Positions 24,802 through 35,449 of a DNA stretch of 64,000 bases are shown piece after piece; position 1 is the first letter of the stretch; every line of letters begins with the position of its first letter. The notes below the pieces were generated by a model, which was not told the origin of the DNA, made no database searches, and saw nothing but the letters and a program-made list of their open reading frames with translations. The stretch covers positions 28,503,166-28,567,165 of the forward strand of contig JAJEKV010000003.1 of the NCBI GenBank assembly GCA_021234155.1, written 5' to 3'. The position numbers were made by a program, and so were the translations under genes. The DNA comes from Isoetes taiwanensis (lineage: Eukaryota > Streptophyta > Lycopodiopsida > Isoetales > Isoetaceae).

Positions 24802-24979
24802 ACAAAATGTATTTTCCATTATTGGAAATGAACTTCCAAGCTAATATACAAACATGTTTTCACAATTATTGGATAAATACACAAAATGTATTTTCCATTA
24901 TTGGAAATGAACTTCCAAGCTAATATACAAACATATTTTCACAACTATTGGATAAATACACGTGGATAAATCAATGCGC
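24802..24979. repeat. Tandem duplication, period 89 bp
   Basis: ACAAAATGTATTTTCCATTA at 24802 recurs at 24891 with the same continuation (TTGGAAATGAACTTCCAAGC, TATTGGATAAATACAC). Two copies with three differences. Confidence 0.92.
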
Positions 24980-25130
24980 ATACCAAGAAGGTTTTGAAGG
25001 TAACTTAAAGCTATTCTAGCATAAATGAGCTACTTTTCAGTACTTCTCTTTGTTTGTCAATTACTTTGGCTACTCCCTAATGCACCTTTTGTCAATGGAA
25101 ATGTTCAAAAAGCAAACTAATATCTAGCAT

Positions 25131-25240
25131 TATAACAGGGGTTTTTTTTTCATGTTTTTGTACTGTTTTCTCTAAGGTTTTCATATGATTTGGTGGCCGT
25201 ATTCATCCAGGTGTACTAAATAGTATTTCTAGAGTGCACC
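25131..25240. repeat. Dispersed repeat shared with 17234-17340
   Basis: Second copy of the ATAACAGGGG...TCTAGAGTGC block in the same orientation. What follows is unrelated to the PPR-bearing segment, as expected for two members of a family with shared ends and different cargo. Confidence 0.7.
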
Positions 25241-26029
25241 CTTTTGTTAGCCGTTGATTTTAGAAAAGGGGGCAAATCCTGTGGTGGTGGCAATGCTAGA
25301 TATTTTTAGGGTTGTGGGTTTTTTTAGGGTTGTCGAGGTCTTAGTTTCGAGGTCTTAGTTTCTGAACTTGGCTGCGGGATACGGAGATCCATGGAAAGTG
25401 AAGAAGAGAGGGAGATGGCGACACAGGGGCCAAGCCGACGGCGGAACTATTCCTTCTGTGCTGGGATTCTTTTCTTCGCCAAATCCGGCAAATACAACAG
25501 TTTTTCTTTTTCTGAGGTGGGTTCTCTGCCTTGCATATCTTGTGAAGCAAACAGTGAGGTTTCCGTGTCATGTTGGGATTTTTGAATTCGAAGGAGCTGG
25601 TAATTAAAGACATGGTAATTGGCTCCATGCTATGGCGAGGCATGGCACAATTTCAAGCAGTTCTCCTCCTATTTCCGGCCATATCCAGCCCATGTTTAAT
25701 TTTACAAGAGCTTGCAGCAAGGGGGGAAAAGATTCTTCAGAATCATCTCCTGCAATAATTCTCTGCATGCTTTAAAAACTTCCTGCCAGACGCCAGCAAT
25801 TCGACCAACAATGACGGTGATAAAATTAGCATGAGAACCCGTTGCTTTCTCCACTGCTTGATCTATTCCTAGCAACTCCACGATTTTTAACTCCACAATT
25901 TTTTAACTCCACGATTTTGAACTACACAGGGCGTTTCAACTCCACGATTTTGAAGCTTTTAAGATTTAAATTTGCCCTTAGTATCATCTGTTCTAAGGCG
26001 AGCCCAATCCTTAAGGTTGCACTGCTATT
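25241..26029. other. No supported gene
   Basis: An ORF at 25391-25585 (plus) and its shadows show no domain. Repeated CAACTCCACGATTTT words occur at about 25874-25955. This may be cargo of the element starting at 25131, cut by the LINE. Confidence 0.4.
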
Positions 26030-26033
26030 GCTG

Positions 26034-26610
26034 GACCCTGGACAGATTTTATGTCTCCAATCCTTCTGCTTCCTACTGGGACAACAGCTTTGTTACTAGT
26101 GATGAAGGAACTTCCATTTCTGACCATCAGCCTCAATTCCTCCATACCTCTCATGTCATCAATATTAAAAGAGAAGGGAGCACGCCTTATAAGTTTAATT
26201 CCTCTCTGTTGGATAATGAGAAATTTTGCTCTCAATTCAGATCCTTTTATGAGACTCTCTCCAATAATTCAAATCAATTGCCCTCTATGAAATGTTTTTA
26301 CTCGAAGATCAAACAAATCAAAGGGTGGATTAAAAACTGGTCTAAAACTATCAAGGAGGAGAGAAGTAAGGAAAGAAACCAGCTCTTAATGTATATGAAG
26401 GATATTAGGTCTCTTCTTCAGAATGATCCTTCTAACTATAATCTTCATGTAGGTGAGGAAATTTTAGAGAGAAGAATTAAGAATATTGAGGAGATAGAAG
26501 CTAAGGGCTCAGCTATTAGATGCAAAATTAAGTATACTAATGAAATGGACTCTGGCTCCTCAAAATTCTTCTTGGGGTTGCCAAGAGTAGGGTTCTTAGA
26601 AACTCCATTC
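26034..26610 (+). pseudogene. LINE ORF2, end of AP endonuclease and linker
   Basis: Frame 25972-26841 reads LDRFYVSNPSASYWDN, then the endonuclease hallmark SDHQP, and the linker IKQIKGWIKNWSKTIKEERS and EEILERRIKNIEEIEAKGSA. In L1-type endonucleases the SDH histidine is catalytic. The frame leaves the LINE protein after KFFLGL; the continuation (YDDQGNNYNTHSDIANFF, ending at the next ORF start) is in another frame preceded by a TGA, so there is a frameshift. Confidence 0.8.
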
Positions 26611-26684
26611 TTTGAGACTACGATGATCAGGGTAACAATTATAATACTCATTCTGATATTGCAAACTTCTTCAAGAGCAGATAT

Positions 26685-29240
26685 ATGGATATCTTTAGTG
26701 CCAAGCCAATTGATCCCAACATGGCCTCAGAAGCTAATGAGTTTATTTCCATTGTGGATTCTATTCTTCCTGAGCCAAGGGAAATCATGGATGATGCTAT
26801 CATTGCCATTCCATCTCACAATGAGATTTATGAGACTCTAAATTCCTTCAGCAAAGGTAAATCTCCTGGGCCAGATGGCCTGCCTGCTGAATTCTACATC
26901 AAGTTCTGGGATATTCTTAAAAATGATGTTATCTCCCTTGTCCATGCCTTCTGGAATGACAATCATTTACATCCTTCAATTTCCAGTGGCTTTATCTCTC
27001 TGATACCTAAAGTTGACCATCCTTCCAAGTTTCAGGACTGGAGACCCATCTCTCTCACCAATACTACTTATAAGCTCTGTGCTAAGATCATTGCCATGAG
27101 AATCAAGAGCTTTCTTCAAAGGAATATTAGCCAAAATCAATCAGCCTTCCTTCCAAATAGATATATCTTGGATAATTATGTGGCTGCTATGGAAGGTCTA
27201 CATTGGAACAAAATCTCGAATCAAAATTGTATTCTTCTCAAGCTGGATTTTAAAAGAGCCTTTGACTCTGTGAGGTGGGATTTCTTGGATTTTGCCATGT
27301 CTAAATTGGGCTTTCATCCCAAACTCATGAATCTTATACATGGTTTAAACTCGAGGTCCAATTCTGCAGTTCTCATCAATGGTGTCCCTGCTGGCTTTTT
27401 TCCTCTCTCTTGTGGAGTTAGACAAGGATGTCCTCTAGCTCCATATCTTTTTCTTGTGGCTGCTGAACTTTTAACTAAGGTCACTCTTCATTATCAGAAT
27501 TCTGCTCAGTTGAAAGGTTTGAATCTTCCAAACTCTGATAATAGTATTTCCATTCTTCAATATGCTGATGATACCTTTTCCTTCCTGGATGCTGATATTC
27601 ACAATATCAATCTTTTCCTTAAGATTCTAAGACAATTCTCTGCTGCCTCTGGTATCCAATTGAATTTGGGTAAAAGTATGATCATTGGTGACCTCAATAC
27701 TCCAGTTCTAGCTGGTATTAATGTTCTGCCTACTAATCAGGCAACCAAATTACTGGGTTTGCCTATAGCTTTGAATCATAGCATCAAAGGCCTTTGGGAT
27801 CCAATTATTTCGAGAATAAAAAAGAAGCTGAACAATTATGGGAATTATCTCTCTCTTGCTGGTAGATCTATCATTGCTAATGCTGTTCTTGCTAGTTCTC
27901 ATGTCTACTTTTCTACAGCTCTAGTAGCTCCCAAATATGTTTATTTGGAGCTGGAGAAGATAATTAGGAATTTCATCTGGAAAGGAAGCCATCTGGTCAA
28001 TTGGAACTCTATATGTAAGCCTAAAGTCTCAGGAGGGTTAGGTTGCAAGAATCTTTATATCCAAGCTCAATCCCTTGCTGGCAAGCTTATTTGGAAAGCA
28101 ATTCATGGGAATCAGTCTCCTGCTTATATTTTTATCAGGTATTGGATTTCTCAAAGTCGCCCTTGTGGTCACCCCTCTATCCATCATCTGCTTCCTCATT
28201 CTGCCTTCAATCAACTGAAACCAGGTCCCAGCATTTCCCCTCTTATGCATAATCTCATCAAGGCTTGGAATGCTATTTCTCCTAATTTTCATTTCATTAA
28301 AAGAGAAGAGTTACATTCTGATGTTCCAATCTTCTGGAACCCAATCATGACTGAGCAAAATTCTCCTGTTCTAGCCATCAAGCATCCCAGGATCTATAAG
28401 AAATGGCATGAGGCTGGTCTTGTCTATATCAGAGACATGTTTGTAAGTGGTAGAATCATTTCGTGGACTAGACTGAAAAGTATTATTAAAGGCACCTCTT
28501 CTGATAAGAAAATTTATTCCTTTATCAAACCCTTCCTCTCAAACTTATCTGTTAACTCTGGCAAAAGTGACTGGAGGGTAAATGAAAAAGGGGATTATAA
28601 AGTGAAAAATGTTTATAATGCCATGACTTCCAACATTGAGGGGTGTAAAGCTATGCTGAAATGGTCTATTACTTATGATCAGCTTAAAAAACTATTTCAT
28701 AATGTCTGGCATTCATATTGTCCTCCAAAAGTCTCTTATTTTATTTGGCTCATTGCTAATGGCAGTTTAAACAATCTGGTCTCCATGTCTAGAAATAACC
28801 CTAATATTTCTGCTAATTGCCCTTTAGCTTGTAATAGGCCTGAGGACATGTGCCATATTTTCTTCTGTAGTACCCTAAATGGTTTCTGGTCTTGGTTCAC
28901 AGACAAATTTGGGATTGATATTAATCAGGATCTTATGTCCCTATTGAGTCATGATAATAATTTTGTCAGTACAATTATTAATATTGCCCTTTGGAACATT
29001 TGGAAAGCAAGGAATCGGGTGTTATATAGTAAAAAGAATGTGTCCATCTTCTGGATAAAATTGCACTTTCAGTTTGATTTTGAGACTATTGCTACAGCAC
29101 ATAAAAAGAAATTTGGTGCTAATTTTGACAGGAAATGGGAAGACTATGGTTTGTATAGGGGTCACTTTGATTTGTTTGCTTCCAATCTAAATGTGGTGGA
29201 TTCTAACTTATTTCTTTCTGATGATCCTAGAGTATCTTAA
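26685..29240 (+). CDS. LINE ORF2 reverse transcriptase and zinc knuckle, 851 codons open
   Basis: The open frame holds the whole RT domain: KGKSPGPDGLPAEFY (residues 57-71), FISLIPKV, WRPISLTNTTYKLCAKII, QSAFLPNR, KLDFKRAFDSVRWDF (186-200), GVRQGCPLAPYLF and the catalytic YADD at 293-296. A zinc-knuckle zf-RVT region near the end reads CPLACNRPEDMCHIFFCST, and IALWNIWKARNRV follows. The ORF is intact to its stop, but the true start is upstream in the endonuclease, beyond a frameshift; ATG 26685 is only the first Met. Known role: target-primed reverse transcription. No RNase H is seen. Confidence 0.93.
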   Translation: MDIFSAKPIDPNMASEANEFISIVDSILPEPREIMDDAIIAIPSHNEIYETLNSFSKGKSPGPDGLPAEFYIKFWDILKNDVISLVHAFWNDNHLHPSISSGFISLIPKVDHPSKFQDWRPISLTNTTYKLCAKIIAMRIKSFLQRNISQNQSAFLPNRYILDNYVAAMEGLHWNKISNQNCILLKLDFKRAFDSVRWDFLDFAMSKLGFHPKLMNLIHGLNSRSNSAVLINGVPAGFFPLSCGVRQGCPLAPYLFLVAAELLTKVTLHYQNSAQLKGLNLPNSDNSISILQYADDTFSFLDADIHNINLFLKILRQFSAASGIQLNLGKSMIIGDLNTPVLAGINVLPTNQATKLLGLPIALNHSIKGLWDPIISRIKKKLNNYGNYLSLAGRSIIANAVLASSHVYFSTALVAPKYVYLELEKIIRNFIWKGSHLVNWNSICKPKVSGGLGCKNLYIQAQSLAGKLIWKAIHGNQSPAYIFIRYWISQSRPCGHPSIHHLLPHSAFNQLKPGPSISPLMHNLIKAWNAISPNFHFIKREELHSDVPIFWNPIMTEQNSPVLAIKHPRIYKKWHEAGLVYIRDMFVSGRIISWTRLKSIIKGTSSDKKIYSFIKPFLSNLSVNSGKSDWRVNEKGDYKVKNVYNAMTSNIEGCKAMLKWSITYDQLKKLFHNVWHSYCPPKVSYFIWLIANGSLNNLVSMSRNNPNISANCPLACNRPEDMCHIFFCSTLNGFWSWFTDKFGIDINQDLMSLLSHDNNFVSTIINIALWNIWKARNRVLYSKKNVSIFWIKLHFQFDFETIATAHKKKFGANFDRKWEDYGLYRGHFDLFASNLNVVDSNLFLSDDPRVS

Positions 29241-29685
29241 TTTCCTACGAGGAGAAGGAAGCAATAAATTTGATTCCAGCAACTCTCCTTTCAGTCAGAG
29301 ATCTAGGGATCAGGTCATGAAAAATGACATTGCCACTTCAATGGAGTCTTTCCTGATGAAAAGAGGACGTAAGAGTTACAATAAGGAAAGTGAAGACTTG
29401 TGGGCGAGTATATTTTGCAGGGAGGTCATCCAAATCCACCTCTTGTGGAAATTCCTATCAGCCAATAACCGAATTCTCACAGAAGCTCAGCTCTCAAGAT
29501 ATAGAACACTGTATTACAGCCATAAGTTACTGGCTGATCTATATGGATCACTGCTAATTCTTCTTGAGGACAAGGATATGTTTCGACTCTGCTACTATAA
29601 TAATTGGCCCCTTGTTCAATACTTCTTTGGATCCACAGATGCCTTTAATGCCTACTTCAACTCTTACTTTTCAGATCACTGCTGA
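29191..29685 (+). CDS. Extra ORF overlapping the LINE ORF2 end, 164 codons
   Basis: Starts 50 bases before the ORF2 stop, in a different frame, and runs into the LINE 3' region. The protein contains SQRSRDQVMKNDIATSMESF, ILTEAQLSRYRTLYYSHKLL and ADLYGSLLILLEDKDMFRLC. The composition looks protein-like rather than random, but I recognise no family. It could be a LINE accessory ORF, a captured exon, or chance. Confidence 0.4.
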   Translation: MWWILTYFFLMILEYLNFLRGEGSNKFDSSNSPFSQRSRDQVMKNDIATSMESFLMKRGRKSYNKESEDLWASIFCREVIQIHLLWKFLSANNRILTEAQLSRYRTLYYSHKLLADLYGSLLILLEDKDMFRLCYYNNWPLVQYFFGSTDAFNAYFNSYFSDHC

Positions 29686-30079
29686 ATTCCCTGTCCATCT
29701 GGCCTGCAAATCAAGAAGCATATACTGGCTTTTATTTAATTTAGTTCTGGTTTACTTTTTTGGTGGATTATTTGGCAGGTTCATAATCCTTCGAGAATCT
29801 TCTACAATCTACAGTTCCGGGAAAGCGAATTACTATTTACCTATTTTCATTACATTCTCCTACGGGTGACTGCTGTTTGATCTACTTCCTAAAGTGCAGA
29901 CCTCATTTTGCACTCTGTTTACGCTCTGTAATCAATTGCTGGATTTGACTATATTTTTGATATGCTTCTCATAAAAGCATACCTTTGCTATGTATTTTGA
30001 GATTTCATAATTAATGATAAAACCAACTCTTACTTTCAAAAAAAAAAACAAAATAAAAAAATTTGCTGGTTATTGTCAA

Positions 30080-30552
30080 TCTCAGCCAAAGCAACTGCCA
30101 TATCCTTGGATCTATAATGCTCTCCTCACAGACGACATAGCAAAATAGGAGACGCCTAGCCCATCTCTTCTAATGCAAAATAGACAATTTATGGCTATTC
30201 TATGAAGCTCTTTTTTAGTTCTGATAAATCTTGCTTCACACTTTTTACTCCATGCTCTCCCTATTCTCTCCTTTGTTCTGATGGCTTATCATCAGTCTCG
30301 CCCAATAGGCCAGATCACCTCCTTGCCCAAATAATGGTCCGGTGTAAAAAAAAATGGGCCAGATAGATTGATGAATTGGGGCTTAGGGACGCGGCAAGAA
30401 GGGCATCTTAGATCATCCAAACGCCAGACATTCGGCCGCGGAAGTTTATTGTGCCAAGAGCAGTTAGTGCAGAGGAACAATTTTGAGGTCAATTTTTGTC
30501 GCAGAACAAGGGCATTTTGATAATTTAATAAAATGCACGACCATTTCAACAA
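30080..30552 (-). pseudogene. Possible LINE C-terminal relic
   Basis: Minus strand reads KLFLCTNCSWHNKLPRPNVW followed by RLDDLRCPSCR, similar to the zf-RVT pattern (LHNKLPT..VW...CP.C) at the end of LINE ORF2. Neighbouring frames show fragments such as RALY and IDPRIWQLLW. Heavily decayed. Confidence 0.4.
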
Positions 30553-30762
30553 TTTTGCTAAAATACAAGGTCATTTTTATAAATTTCCCTTACTTATTTC
30601 ATCAATATTGTAGAGTTTGTAGAGTTTCCTTTTTATTCCAATATGTAAATAATTTTTGGCCTACTTGCTTATTACAAATATATATTATAGAAAGTTTTGC
30701 AGCGCAATTGTAAATGGTCTTTAAGGCCACACTGTCTTAGGCACAACAACCTATACCGATGT

Positions 30763-31136
30763 ACACAACATTCGTACATTAAATACATTAAAAATAAATC
30801 CCCCCTTAAACCCCCTTTTGTTTGGGTGCATATTCACTGATGTAGGGCAGCGAGAGCCCTTATATAATTATGTTTTGGATGTACAAAATTAACACCATAT
30901 AGTATATTGCCGGAAATCTTATAGTATTTTGCAAATCTTGTTATACAGTATCACAATTTCTATACATTCATACCCCACAAACGAGGAATTTTGTGTGCGG
31001 TGTAGATTAAGGAATAAGGGGTGAATATGCCTATCCAACAGCTCTCGTTGCCCGGAGTCACCCCCCGTGCACCCAAACAAAAGGGGATTTAAGGGGGGAT
31101 TTAATTTTAATGTGTGTAATGTATAATGGTTTGTGT
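30763..31136. mobile_element. Foldback MITE, copy 2 (about 374 bp)
   Basis: Same family as 19334-19794: ATCCCCCCTTAAACCCCCTT and TTTGGGTGCA on the left mirror the right arm at 31070-31110. The middle shares TATAGTATTTTGCAAA, CATACCCCACAAACGAGG and CAACAGCTCTCGTTGCCC with copy 1. The outer arms are shorter than in copy 1. Confidence 0.85.
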
Positions 31137-31309
31137 TATAAGTTAAAAATTTACCAAGAACATTTCTTTTTATAATTGTGTCATGCTGGATGTATATATT
31201 CGTTTCATATCATTCATGAAAATGTGTTGACTACAATACCACCATATGGTCCAGATTTTAACATGCATTACTAATTGCCATAAAAGAAAAGAATAGTGTG
31301 CTCTGCTTC

Positions 31310-31419
31310 AACATGGATACATGCTTCTCCATGCAAATCCCTCTGTTATATAACCAACAATTGGAACATGGATACATGCGTCTCCATGCAAATCCCCCTG
31401 TTATATAACCAACAATTAG
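31310..31419. repeat. Tandem duplication, period 55 bp
   Basis: AACATGGATACATGC at 31310 recurs at 31365 with TCTCCATGCAAATCC and GTTATATAACCAACAATT in both. Two differences between copies. Confidence 0.95.
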
Positions 31420-33251
31420 TCATCAACTATATATTTGTTGTAAACTATGCATAAATCAGAGCCAAGCACTTCAATGTGTTTCACAAAAGCCTTCCAGTCC
31501 CAAAAACGTCAAAAGCTGTGGCTCAATAGCAAAAAAGAAGCAGCTTTATACTTCTTCCATGAATGATGATGCAAATTACAGCTTGATATTGTTTTCTTTA
31601 ATGGTATAAATTAACTGCGTAGCTAAGTTGTGTAGCTAGAATGCCATGTGTAGCTGCATAAGTGATCAAGAACGATGGAATACCAATGATTTTTCTCATC
31701 TTTCTTTCAAGTAATGTTGATGTTCCTCACAAACCACCGTTCCTTATTTCTGAGGTACAAATATTTGATAGCAATACTGTGCAAAGATGCCTGCATGGCA
31801 AACTTATAATGTGTGCTCACATTCTGCCAATCATCATTTCAGAATATCACATAGGTCTGGATTGTGGATTTAATTGGCAGGCTATAAAAAACCAGAACTT
31901 AAATCTCAAATTTGAAAACCTACAGAGAAAAATGCAGCTTCTAGCATATAGTAAAAAGAGCACACAATTTGTCTTGAGATCAATTTATACCTGTTTTACT
32001 GAATCCCGCAAGACTAAGATCCTCTGCAAACCAAAACCGAATAATGGTATGTCCACGCACACAACTGAAATGTTCTTTTTTCTCACCTCTGTTAAGAGTA
32101 GAAGTAAAGAATTTTGTAGATGAGAGATTTCTAGATATGATGTATGGAAGTCCATCCAGATCTGCAGCACGTCCATCACATATAATTCTGGCCCTTATTA
32201 CTCATTAATGCAGTAGATGGCAGCTTTGCAAAGTTTCATTCTCAGTAATATAGTACAAAGAAACTGAGCACAGGTGTGTCTCAAACACTACAAAACAACT
32301 CTACAATAAATACATGTAACAATACTGGAACCCTTGCTCCTACTCCATCTCTCAAAGCTATCTTTGTATACATTATCACCACAGACCATACAAAATACCA
32401 TAGGCTCTGAAATGTTTTTCAAGCTTCAGTTGCCATTGCCTCCTAAGAAACTGGGCAATCCCCTTTGCAAGTGTCTTGTATAATGGAAAAGAGCCTCAGA
32501 AACATTTTGATGGTCCTTCCGACATCCATGACATTGCTACATTAAAAAGTGGCCTAAATAATCCATGTAGTAAGTCTCTTGCACAAATTGAGATTTTCAG
32601 TGATTTCCATTTCAGTGTATAAACTCATGGATCAAAATGAATATCCTGACCTGATACATATCTTCCCATTATTTCTTATGTCATAGCTCCATAGCCATTG
32701 AACCAAAGCTTCCTTCAAGCATATTCCTTAGGAGGAAGAATGATTGCCGATTTCACTTCCCATAGCCGAACTGTCACCATTTGTATTTGATGCCGAAGAT
32801 GCTTGCCATGAAGACATTTCTCACTTCCCTCTGCCATAGATTCGTATGATAATACATATCTTATTTAATGTGCCCTCATTCTATTCTATTCTATTCTATT
32901 CTATTCTATTCTGTAGGTAAAGCATGTTCTTACCATGATTTGCCTAATGTTTCCTGCCTTGAAAGCTTGCCCTGATTGCCGTCGCCAGATCTGTGTTCAA
33001 AAGAAGCCAACCGCTGCCTATGATCTGTGCTTACTATCCCTGTGGAAGAAAATCAAACCTTCTTCTGCCTTGATGATATTCTCCTTCACAGAATCTTGCA
33101 TAGGAAAACTGCCATATTACACAGTGCTCACAAACCATATCACGAACAACACATACTGTATGCCAAGCTTCCCAACCAGCTCTCAAAAACCTGCCATGAT
33201 GCCCACTACAAAACAAATCCCGAGGAAGACACTATCCACTGCTTCCTGGAC
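31420..33251. other. No recognised gene; (ATTCT)n at 32877-32912
   Basis: Open frames at 31662-32123 and 32935-33321 (plus) show no domain or splice-consistent continuation. A short ATTCT microsatellite lies at 32877-32912. The stretch may be intronic or intergenic. Confidence 0.45.
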
Positions 33252-33801
33252 CATTAGGGTTTTTTTGAGATTAAAAAAGGGCCTTCAAAACATGCCAACT
33301 AAGCCAAATGAAGATAAATGAACTACCAATCAGAAATCAGAGCCTGACGGGTCCAGTCAGCAAAACTGTTATAACTAACTCACTAGATCACATTTTCTAG
33401 TATAACTATTGATAGAAAAGTCCAAATGAGCTCTCGTTTAGTGCAATATATAGATCTCGTTGAGATCTTTTCAACCTTAGGTGCTTTGCACATATTTTAA
33501 CCACTTATGATTGTCAAAACTCCAAAAAATATGGTTTTTACCATTTTTTTCTATCCTACGGGGCTAAAAGATATGAAAACCACCCAAGGTTGGAATGATC
33601 TCAATGAGATCTATCTATTGCACTAAACAAGAGCTCATTTGGACTTTTCTATCAACACTTATGCTAGAAAATGTGATCCAGTGAGTTAGTTATAACTGTT
33701 TTGCTGACTGGATTACCAGTTCTGTTTTCTGATTGGTAGTTCATATAGCTTAGTCAGCAGTTCTTAAAAGGCCCTTTTATGATCTCAAAAAATCCCTAAT
33801 G
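33252..33801. mobile_element. Foldback MITE, 550 bp, arms about 235 bp
   Basis: Nearly the whole element is an inverted repeat: CATTAGGGTTTTTTTGAGAT at 33252 mirrors the right end at 33801. Inner blocks such as GAACTACCAATCAGA, GTTATAACTAACTCACT and TTTAGTGCAATA also have their complements in order on the right. The loop is about 100 bases. RNA from it would form a long, near-perfect duplex, a known source of siRNA in plants. Target duplication is unclear. It shares the first eight terminal bases (CATTAGGG) with the 42694-46642 element. Confidence 0.92.
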
Positions 33802-34409
33802 CTTTATTCAAGTTCTTCAACATCCATTGCTTCCAAGCAACGATAAACATAGAATCCGAGCCATAAACATACTCTCACGATTGCCCTCACGATAACATCA
33901 GATAACATGAACACAATCGCTTGTATATCTGATGTCGTGACGCTGGGCTCGGATTGTTTATAGGATTTTATGGTCAGCTCGGCCTCACGATTTGCATAGG
34001 CTTAGAACCAGCCTCATAGCCATAGTGCTAGCCACTATTTCGGCCATAGCCTGGACCTGTAAGCTCCATCAAAGCTCTGTGATCGAGCTTATAGCCTGAT
34101 CCCATTCGAGTGGCGGCCATCTTGGAGCTAAGAAACAATTCGCAAAGGATCCAAAGCCAGAAGAGGGCATTGCCATGCCTGCACTGCCCAGCGGAGGAAT
34201 TCCAAACGGATTTCCAGATCCTCTTGTGTGGGCTTCGGCAAGCCGCCGGATTCTCCCTAACCCTAGCAGGCCTTTGCAAAAAACCATACCCGACCTGATC
34301 TAGGACGTGATCTGGACAGTCTGGGCATAATCTGAATCAAATCTTGGCCATCCAATTTAGAGGAACACACACGACAGACATACACTATAATTTTATTATA
34401 TAGGACTAG
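33802..34409. other. No recognised gene
   Basis: ORFs on both strands at 34028-34298 overlap as shadows and contain no domain. Nothing else supported. Confidence 0.4.
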
Positions 34410-34622
34410 AAAAGGGCCGGGCCCTTTTCTATTGCATCCTTCCTCGGCTCGGCCCCTCCGGGGCCTCGCCTCGGTTTGGGCCCATCTCCGTGCCCCTTTT
34501 TTTTGTAGCCTTCCTCGGCTCGGCCCCTCTGGGGCCTCGTCTCGGTTTGGACATCCTTGGGACTATTCCTCGGCTCGGCCTCGGCCTTCGGCCGAGGCCT
34601 CGCCTCGGTTTGGGCCCACCCA
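34410..34622. repeat. GC-rich minisatellite, three units
   Basis: Units start TTCCTCGGCTCGGCC at 34440, 34511 and 34566 and end in CTCGGTTTGG. Each contains a self-complementary core: GGCCCC-TCC-GGGGCC, GGCCCC-TCT-GGGGCC, and GGCCTCGGC-CTTC-GGCCGAGGCC. A near-palindrome AAAAGGGCC / GGGCCCTTTT precedes them (34410-34428). The GC content is far above the surroundings. Confidence 0.85.
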
Positions 34623-35449
34623 TATAGTCCTATTACTAATTCCAAAGTGTCACCCATAGGAAGCTTAATCAACCTCGGTTTGGCATTGCCTCGCATACAT
34701 ATCTACTACCAATTCCAAACCATCACACATTGAGGAGCTTGACTAAACCGACCATAAACTCCAAAGTCTCACTCATTACAAGCTGACTCACACTTACTAC
34801 AGCGACTACCAATTTCAAACTATCACCCATTGGGAGCTTACCCACACCTACTACTACTTTTAAAGTATCACCCATTAGGAGCTTACTACATCTACTATGA
34901 ATTCCAAAGTACAACCCCTATATATTCAAGAAACTTCCCATGTTACTAAGCATTCATTGCTCAACCACCCATGAGGAGCATACTCACACATACAACCATG
35001 AGGACCCATACCACATCTACTCCCATGAGGACTTTTACCACGTTTATTACTTGGCACCCGTGCAAGAGGAGTTTATTCACGCCTATTACTAATTGTAAAG
35101 TATTATCCATGAAGAGCCTACTTACACCTCTACCATGTTAGTAATTTCAATTACAACCTCTATATGTCCAGAGTATCAGACATGAGGAGCATACTCACAC
35201 ATCCATGAGGACCCATACGACATCTACACCCATGAGGATATTTACCACATCTATTTCTTGGCACCCATGTATGGGGAGTTTACTTACACCTACTACCGTA
35301 TACATGCCCTACTAAAGTATAACCTATGTGGATGTTACTCTCACTTACTATCATGGGTAGCATATTCACACATACACACATGAGGACCCGTGCCGCAACT
35401 ACACCCATGAAGCCACATCTACTACATTCATTATTTCTAGACTGAGGTG
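34623..35449. repeat. Degenerate minisatellite with CCAATTCCAAAGTATCACCC words
   Basis: Words such as CCAATTCCAAA, TATCACCCATTAGGAGCTTA, CTACTACC and CCATGAGGACC(C/T) recur at irregular 40-70 base spacing. The same words continue at low density to about 35830. No frame is conserved. Confidence 0.7.

Larger units (their letters stand above)
26030..30060 (+). mobile_element. 5'-truncated L1-like LINE
   Basis: Contains the end of an APE endonuclease, a complete reverse transcriptase, the C-terminal zinc knuckle, an 800-base 3' region and a poly(A) tail (30038-30060). The 5' UTR, ORF1 and most of the endonuclease are missing, so it is a dead-on-arrival copy. One frameshift lies near 26580-26620. 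Confidence 0.92.

Noticed and set aside
25341-25643. Possible short gene MESEEERE... at 25391
   Set aside because: Open on both strands, no domain, no splice-consistent continuation; left as unassigned.
34406-34696. Arg/Pro-rich proteins from the GC-rich minisatellite
   Set aside because: All frames on both strands are open only because of the repeat composition; no conserved frame.
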